In this document: positions 52,128-56,094 of the stretch, in pieces | Numbering within the stretch: the stretch's first letter is position 1 | How the letters are laid out: every line of letters begins with the position of its first letter | Assembly: GCA_031296305.1 (NCBI GenBank) | Contig: JARLFZ010000013.1 | Span: 1-56,094 of the forward strand | Source of the DNA: Occallatibacter sp. | Lineage (GTDB): Bacteria > Acidobacteriota > Terriglobia > Terriglobales > Acidobacteriaceae | Length of the DNA: 56,094 bases | Reading direction: 5' to 3' | Position numbers and translations under genes: made by a program | Notes under the pieces: model-generated | Seen by the model: the letters and a program-made list of their open reading frames with translations, nothing else | Told to the model about the DNA's origin: nothing | Databases searched by the model: none

Positions 52128-53003
52128 ATGTCAGTTTTGGTTGATAAAAACACGCGTCTCATCGTGCAAGGCATCACCGGCAAAGAAGGCACCTTCCACG
52201 CCATGGCCTGCGCGGAGTACGGCACCAAAGTGGTCGGCGGCGTGACTCCCGGCAAGGGCGGAACCATGCACGAAGGCTGGCCGGTGTTCAACACCGTGGC
52301 CGAAGCTGTGGCCAAGACGGGCGCCAACGCGACCATGATCTTTGTGCCGCCGCCGTTTGCCGCCGACGCCATTCTCGAGGCTGAGGATGCGGGGATGCCG
52401 CTGATCGTCTGCATCACGGAAGGCATTCCGACTCTCGACATGGTGAAGGTGTGGGCCAAGCTGAAGAACTCCGCGTCGCGGCTCGTGGGACCGAATTGTC
52501 CGGGCGTGATTTCGCCGGGAAAGGCGAAGATCGGCATTATGCCGGGCCGCATTCATAAGGAAGGTTCGATCGGAATAGTGTCTCGTTCTGGGACACTCAC
52601 CTACGAGGCAGTGCACCAACTCACGCAGCGCGGCATCGGGCAGTCGACCGCAATCGGCATTGGCGGCGATCCGATTATCGGAACCACGCACATCGATGCG
52701 TTGCGGCTGCTGAATGACGATCCCGAGACGGAAGCCATCGTCATGATTGGCGAAATTGGCGGCTCGGCCGAGGAAGCCGCGGCAGAGTTTGTTAAAGAAA
52801 ACGTGAAGAAGCCTGTGGTAGGCTTTATCGCCGGGCAGACCGCGCCTCCCGGACGCCGCATGGGCCATGCCGGCGCCATTATCAGCGGAGGTCAGGGAAC
52901 AGCCGCCGACAAGATGAAGGCCATGGAAGCCGCGGGCATTCACGTGGTGGTGTCGCCTGCCGAGATTGGCGCGACGCTGGCTAATGTGATCGGCAAAGCA
53001 TAA
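52128..53003 (+). CDS. sucD: succinate-CoA ligase, alpha subunit
   Basis: 291 residues. Binds CoA and carries the phosphohistidine. CoA-binding motif: [20 protein letters not shown]. Active-site His247 is in [19 protein letters not shown]. Also [19 protein letters not shown] and [15 protein letters not shown]. The ATG at 52128 has AGGAG 9 bp upstream, within the repeat tract. Works with SucC to form succinyl-CoA synthetase. Confidence 0.97.
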   Translation: MSVLVDKNTRLIVQGITGKEGTFHAMACAEYGTKVVGGVTPGKGGTMHEGWPVFNTVAEAVAKTGANATMIFVPPPFAADAILEAEDAGMPLIVCITEGIPTLDMVKVWAKLKNSASRLVGPNCPGVISPGKAKIGIMPGRIHKEGSIGIVSRSGTLTYEAVHQLTQRGIGQSTAIGIGGDPIIGTTHIDALRLLNDDPETEAIVMIGEIGGSAEEAAAEFVKENVKKPVVGFIAGQTAPPGRRMGHAGAIISGGQGTAADKMKAMEAAGIHVVVSPAEIGATLANVIGKA

Positions 53004-53388
53004 AGACAGCATTCAGCTCCTAGCTCCTAGCTTTTCCGTGCGAAGGGAAATGTTGCGGTCAAGCCGGATAGCGCTGCTAGGGCGCAAGCTGAGCGGGCAG
53101 AATTGTCTCTACCTGGGGATGCTCTGCTTGTGTCGCGAATCGCGACGCATTTCAGTAACCTACCTTGGATTACTACTATTCTTGGCGCTTTCTCAGAAGT
53201 TCTCACCACACTAAGAGAGTCAGAGAGATAATCGATCTATCGATCATTTGCTGTTGTGAAAGCTTTGCATTGCCTGGGATGGAAGTGATGTGGATCCTTG
53301 CCGGCCCTGCCGCGGATGAACCGCCATCTGGCGGGCACGGTTGCGGACCCGGGGGCGAGACAGGATTCGCGGAACTGCGTTGGATTCT
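53004..53388. other. intergenic region with a perfect 15-bp dyad
   Basis: 385 bp between sucD and the TPR gene. Beyond the heptamer tract, GTCGCGA-A-TCGCGAC (53132-53146) is a perfect palindrome and ATCGAT-CT-ATCGAT lies near 53231. Both look like possible protein-binding sites. No gene supported. Confidence 0.5.
53015..53035 (+). repeat. 7-bp tandem repeat AGCTNNT x3 after sucD
   Basis: AGCTCCT, AGCTCCT, AGCTTTT, beginning 12 bp after the sucD stop. Confidence 0.8.
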
Positions 53389-54933
53389 ATGGATCGCTTT
53401 TTATTATCGCCGGTAGAAATAAAGCCGGCCGGTTATCGGTTTAGGGAATTCCGGTTGGACGCGCCGGGCGAGAACTTGCGGTCGAGCGCGCTGCCGCGGC
53501 TGGCGATTCTGCCTTTTTCGACCGGGTTTGACGTTCCCGAATATCTCGGCCTCGCAATTGCAGAGCAGACCATGCAACAACTGAGCCGCGCTCGCCCCGC
53601 GGTGGCATCGATCGCCGCCCGGGACTCGACGTATGCCTTGGCGCGGCGCGGTCTGGCCGCGCAGGAAATTGGCAAGCTGCTGCAAGCGGAACTGATCCTC
53701 ACAGGGCAGATTCTGGCTACGCCGGGACGGCTCCGGCTGCGCCTGGAGGCGATGCGCGTGGAGGATGGCGCGTCCCTGTGGGTGGAGGACGTGATCGCGG
53801 AGCGCGAACAGATCGTGGAGCTGGCCGTGGAGCTGGCAAACCGTGTGACATCGCGGTTGCGCGCCGGAGAGGGTCCCATCGCGATCAATGCGAGGGCCGA
53901 GTCTGAGCCGGCCGAGAAGCGCGACCTTACGCCGGCGCGGCGCGAGGCGCATGAACTTTGTCTACGCGCCCATTACGAGTGGCAGAGCATGGAGCGGCAC
54001 CGCATGCAGGACGCCATGGGCCGGCTGTTGCGCGCGATCGAACTGAATCCAGCGCTCATGGCAGCGCGCGTAAACCTTGCGCATCTGGCCATCATGCATT
54101 GTGTTTACGGCTATGTTTCCCCAAGGATCGCAGCCGCTACGGTGCGTCGCGCTGCGGATGGAATTCCGGAACTGAACGATGAGGCCGATTCACTGCTGCC
54201 GGCTGTGGGCTGGATGGAATTCCATTTCGATCGCGATGCGCGTTCGTCTCTCGGGCTGATAACGCGCTCCGCGGGGCTGCCTTACGATGGGGCGAATGCA
54301 CGGGCGCGCAGCTGGCTTCTGCTCAGCCGGCACAGGTTTGGCGAAGCGATAGAGCTGCTGCACGCGGCGATCCAGCTCGATCCCTACGCGCCGTGGGTGC
54401 AGGCGTCGCTGGCATGGGCGCTGCACCTGGCCGGCGAGCGGGACGCGAGCGTGGCGCAGATTCGGAAGGCGATCGACTTCTCTTCGGGATACGACAACTC
54501 GCTTTTCTTTGGCGCGATGATTCTGGGGTATAACGGGGAAACCAAGCGCGCCGTCGAAGTGGCGGAGATTCTCGCGAGGCGCTCCTGGCACTATGATGTT
54601 GCCACTTCAACCCACGCCTATGCGCTGGCCTGCGCCGGGCGGGTCGAGGAGTCGCACGATCTGCTGGAACAGTTGGATTGGCTGAGCCGCGAACGCTTCG
54701 TGTTGAATACGCTCAATGCCGCCACGCATGTGGTGCTTGGCGAGGCCGATGCGGCTCTCGAGGAGCTGCGCGCGGCCAATGAAAATCGCTGTCCGTGGTT
54801 TTTCCAGATGCTGGCCGATCCGCGACTGAAGCCTCTCAAGGGACGGCCTGAGTTCGCGGCGCTCGAGGCTTCGCTGGCGGCGATGGAGGCCGACGCAAAG
54901 ATGGACGGCGAGCGCTGCGAACCGGCGTTCTGA
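53389..54933 (+). CDS. TolB-N/FlgO-like plus TPR protein
   Basis: 514 residues from ATG 53389 (weak ribosome-binding site). Residues about 35-150 (LAILPFSTGFDVPEYLGLAI, LQAELILTGQILATPGRLRL, ASLWVEDVIAE) match the TolB-N/adenylate-cyclase-associated fold that in many proteins follows a winged-helix and membrane helix. Residues about 180-500 are TPR-like (LLRAIELNPALMAARVNLAH, AIQLDPYAPWVQASLAWALH, ELRAANENRCPWFFQML). The usual N-terminal DNA-binding domain and transmembrane helix are absent; an upstream exon-like part could not be found, so this may be a truncated or naturally soluble version. Confidence 0.8.
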   Translation: MDRFLLSPVEIKPAGYRFREFRLDAPGENLRSSALPRLAILPFSTGFDVPEYLGLAIAEQTMQQLSRARPAVASIAARDSTYALARRGLAAQEIGKLLQAELILTGQILATPGRLRLRLEAMRVEDGASLWVEDVIAEREQIVELAVELANRVTSRLRAGEGPIAINARAESEPAEKRDLTPARREAHELCLRAHYEWQSMERHRMQDAMGRLLRAIELNPALMAARVNLAHLAIMHCVYGYVSPRIAAATVRRAADGIPELNDEADSLLPAVGWMEFHFDRDARSSLGLITRSAGLPYDGANARARSWLLLSRHRFGEAIELLHAAIQLDPYAPWVQASLAWALHLAGERDASVAQIRKAIDFSSGYDNSLFFGAMILGYNGETKRAVEVAEILARRSWHYDVATSTHAYALACAGRVEESHDLLEQLDWLSRERFVLNTLNAATHVVLGEADAALEELRAANENRCPWFFQMLADPRLKPLKGRPEFAALEASLAAMEADAKMDGERCEPAF

Positions 54934-56094
54934 TTACTTCGCGAAGAGCGTGAGATCGATGCCCTCACCCATGGCCTTGTAGCCGTCATCTTTCGGATGC
55001 AGGTGATCGCCTGAGTCGTATGCGGGATTGAATTGCAGCGGATTCTGCGCATCGCCCGTGATCTTATCGAAATCGATCACGCCGTCGAAGACGCCGCTGT
55101 TCCGGATCCAGTCGTTGTAGGCCTGGCGCACTTGCTCGCCCGCGTCGGAGTGATAGCCGGCCCCGCTGTAAGGTGTGAGCGTGGCGCCGATGATCTTGAT
55201 GCCGTGCTCGTGCACGCGATCGGCAATCTGTTTCAAGCCCCATTCCAACTGCGGCGCGGTAATGGCGTCCCAGGGAACCATCACGTGAGCCAGACGTCCG
55301 ATGTCGTTGATGCTTTCAAGCACGATGACGTAGCGCACGCCGCTCTGGGCGAGCACGTCGCGATCGACGCGCGAGATCGCGCTGGGGCCGGCGACTTCGT
55401 TCAAAACGCGATTGCCGCCAATGCCTTCGTTCAGCACGCCGATGTGAGCGAGCTTCGGGTCCTGACTGAGACGCGCGGCCAGCACGTCGGGCCAGCGGTG
55501 ATTGGCGTTGCGCTGCGACGCTGCACCGTCCGTAATGGAATCGCCTAATGTGACGATGGCGAATGCGCCCGGCGCAGCAGACACGTCTACGCCATCGAAG
55601 AAGTACCAAGAGGAGAGCTTGGTGGGTTGTGTCAGGTCCGGCGCGGCGGGCGAGTTGCCGTCGGCCAGGTAGTTGTCCTGGTCGGCGAAGGAGTGGTAGG
55701 TTTCCGCGCGCATGATCTGCGCAGGCAGATAGAAGCTGACGGCGAGATCGGAAAGCGGCGCGACGGCGAGCGGGACGGGATCGGAGAAAATGGCGCCACC
55801 GGGAGGGATGTTGACGGATGCGGCTCCGCCAAAAGTGACGGCGTGATCGCTGCCGGGCTGAATGGATGCGCCGCCGGCGCTGAGCGCAACATGCGCGTCG
55901 GCGACGGTGAGGGGATCGAGGCCGAACTCATTGGTAAAGCGCAGACGAATCTGCGGGCCGCCAGCGGAGATATGCACAATTTCGCGCATGGTGACGCTGG
56001 AGAAGAGGCGGATATTGATGCCGTCGGCCTGCATGGGCGATGCAGCCCAGGTGCCTACCCAGTGCTGTTGGGGCGTGGACTGAGCTGTAGACAA
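54934..56094 (-). CDS. SGNH/GDSL hydrolase, 5' end cut by the window
   Basis: At least 386 residues; the start lies beyond the window. N-terminal beta-sandwich (QHWVGTWAASPMQADGINIR, SSVTMREIVHISAGGPQIR), then the GDSL block (AIVTLGDSITDGAASQRNAN, nucleophile Ser), the ESINDIGR block (catalytic-type Asn), and DHLHPKDDGYKAMGEGID with the catalytic Asp-x-x-His. This is the SGNH family that deacylates or de-esterifies sugars and lipids; secreted members are common. Family certain, substrate unknown. Confidence 0.93.
   Translation of the reverse strand: MSTAQSTPQQHWVGTWAASPMQADGINIRLFSSVTMREIVHISAGGPQIRLRFTNEFGLDPLTVADAHVALSAGGASIQPGSDHAVTFGGAASVNIPPGGAIFSDPVPLAVAPLSDLAVSFYLPAQIMRAETYHSFADQDNYLADGNSPAAPDLTQPTKLSSWYFFDGVDVSAAPGAFAIVTLGDSITDGAASQRNANHRWPDVLAARLSQDPKLAHIGVLNEGIGGNRVLNEVAGPSAISRVDRDVLAQSGVRYVIVLESINDIGRLAHVMVPWDAITAPQLEWGLKQIADRVHEHGIKIIGATLTPYSGAGYHSDAGEQVRQAYNDWIRNSGVFDGVIDFDKITGDAQNPLQFNPAYDSGDHLHPKDDGYKAMGEGIDLTLFAK

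Overview
The window looks like the chromosome of a GC-rich, Gram-negative bacterium, most likely an Acidobacteriota of the Terriglobales type. This placement is inference. It rests on lipid A genes (lpxB, lpxC), a FecR/DUF6600-like secreted protein, a PEP-CTERM-like protein, many secreted TPR and hypothetical proteins, an ACR3/ArsM arsenic operon, and intergenic DNA full of short palindromes and 7-9 bp tandem repeats. No rRNA, CRISPR array, complete phage or intact insertion sequence was seen.

Layout. 1-5.5 kb: tRNA-Glu, about 1 kb with no supportable gene, then an RND efflux adaptor and pump without an outer-membrane partner. 5.6-14.5 kb: secreted or membrane hypotheticals, a FecR-domain protein, a TPR protein, an ECF sigma/anti-sigma pair, a small holin-like membrane protein and a GH24 lysozyme. 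14.6-17.6 kb: arsR divergent from arsM-arsC-acr3. 17.6-27.8 kb: RlpA, an M1-like protein whose active site is erased, lpxB carrying a repeat-derived insertion, a GH31 glycosidase, an ArsR-type repressor with two SRPBCC proteins, and an exported YciI protein. 28-36.3 kb: Tat-exported amidase, FKBP isomerase, M20 peptidase, lpxC, thiolase and acyl-CoA dehydrogenase. 36.4-43 kb: small and zinc-ribbon proteins, a DUF885-like peptidase overlapping an OPT transporter, and a PEP-CTERM-like protein. 43.1-45.1 kb: a membrane J-domain protein running into a dead tyrosine-integrase tail, two tRNA 3'-half copies around a GIY-YIG nuclease gene, and an intact tRNA-Ala. 45.1-56.1 kb: a split altronate/galactarate-dehydratase-like pair, trpD, a second ECF sigma/anti-sigma pair with a GyrI-like domain, sucC, a four-helix-bundle-like gene, sucD, a TPR protein and a GDSL hydrolase cut by the window end.

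Three themes stand out. First, the 44.28-45.08 kb locus reads as a decayed integration site at the tRNA-Ala 3' end; the small GIY-YIG gene lies between two truncated tRNA copies and downstream of the tRNA promoter. Second, a composite palindromic repeat (elements A and B below) occurs between genes, inside lpxB as an in-frame insertion of about 95 residues, and as the probable seed of a 20-bp minisatellite. Third, short-period repeats (7-mers with AGCT/CTAG, 8-mers GGGACNNA, a 9-mer) sit mostly at gene ends; three 7-mer tracts delimit the extra gene between sucC and sucD and one of them supplies the apparent sucD ribosome-binding site.
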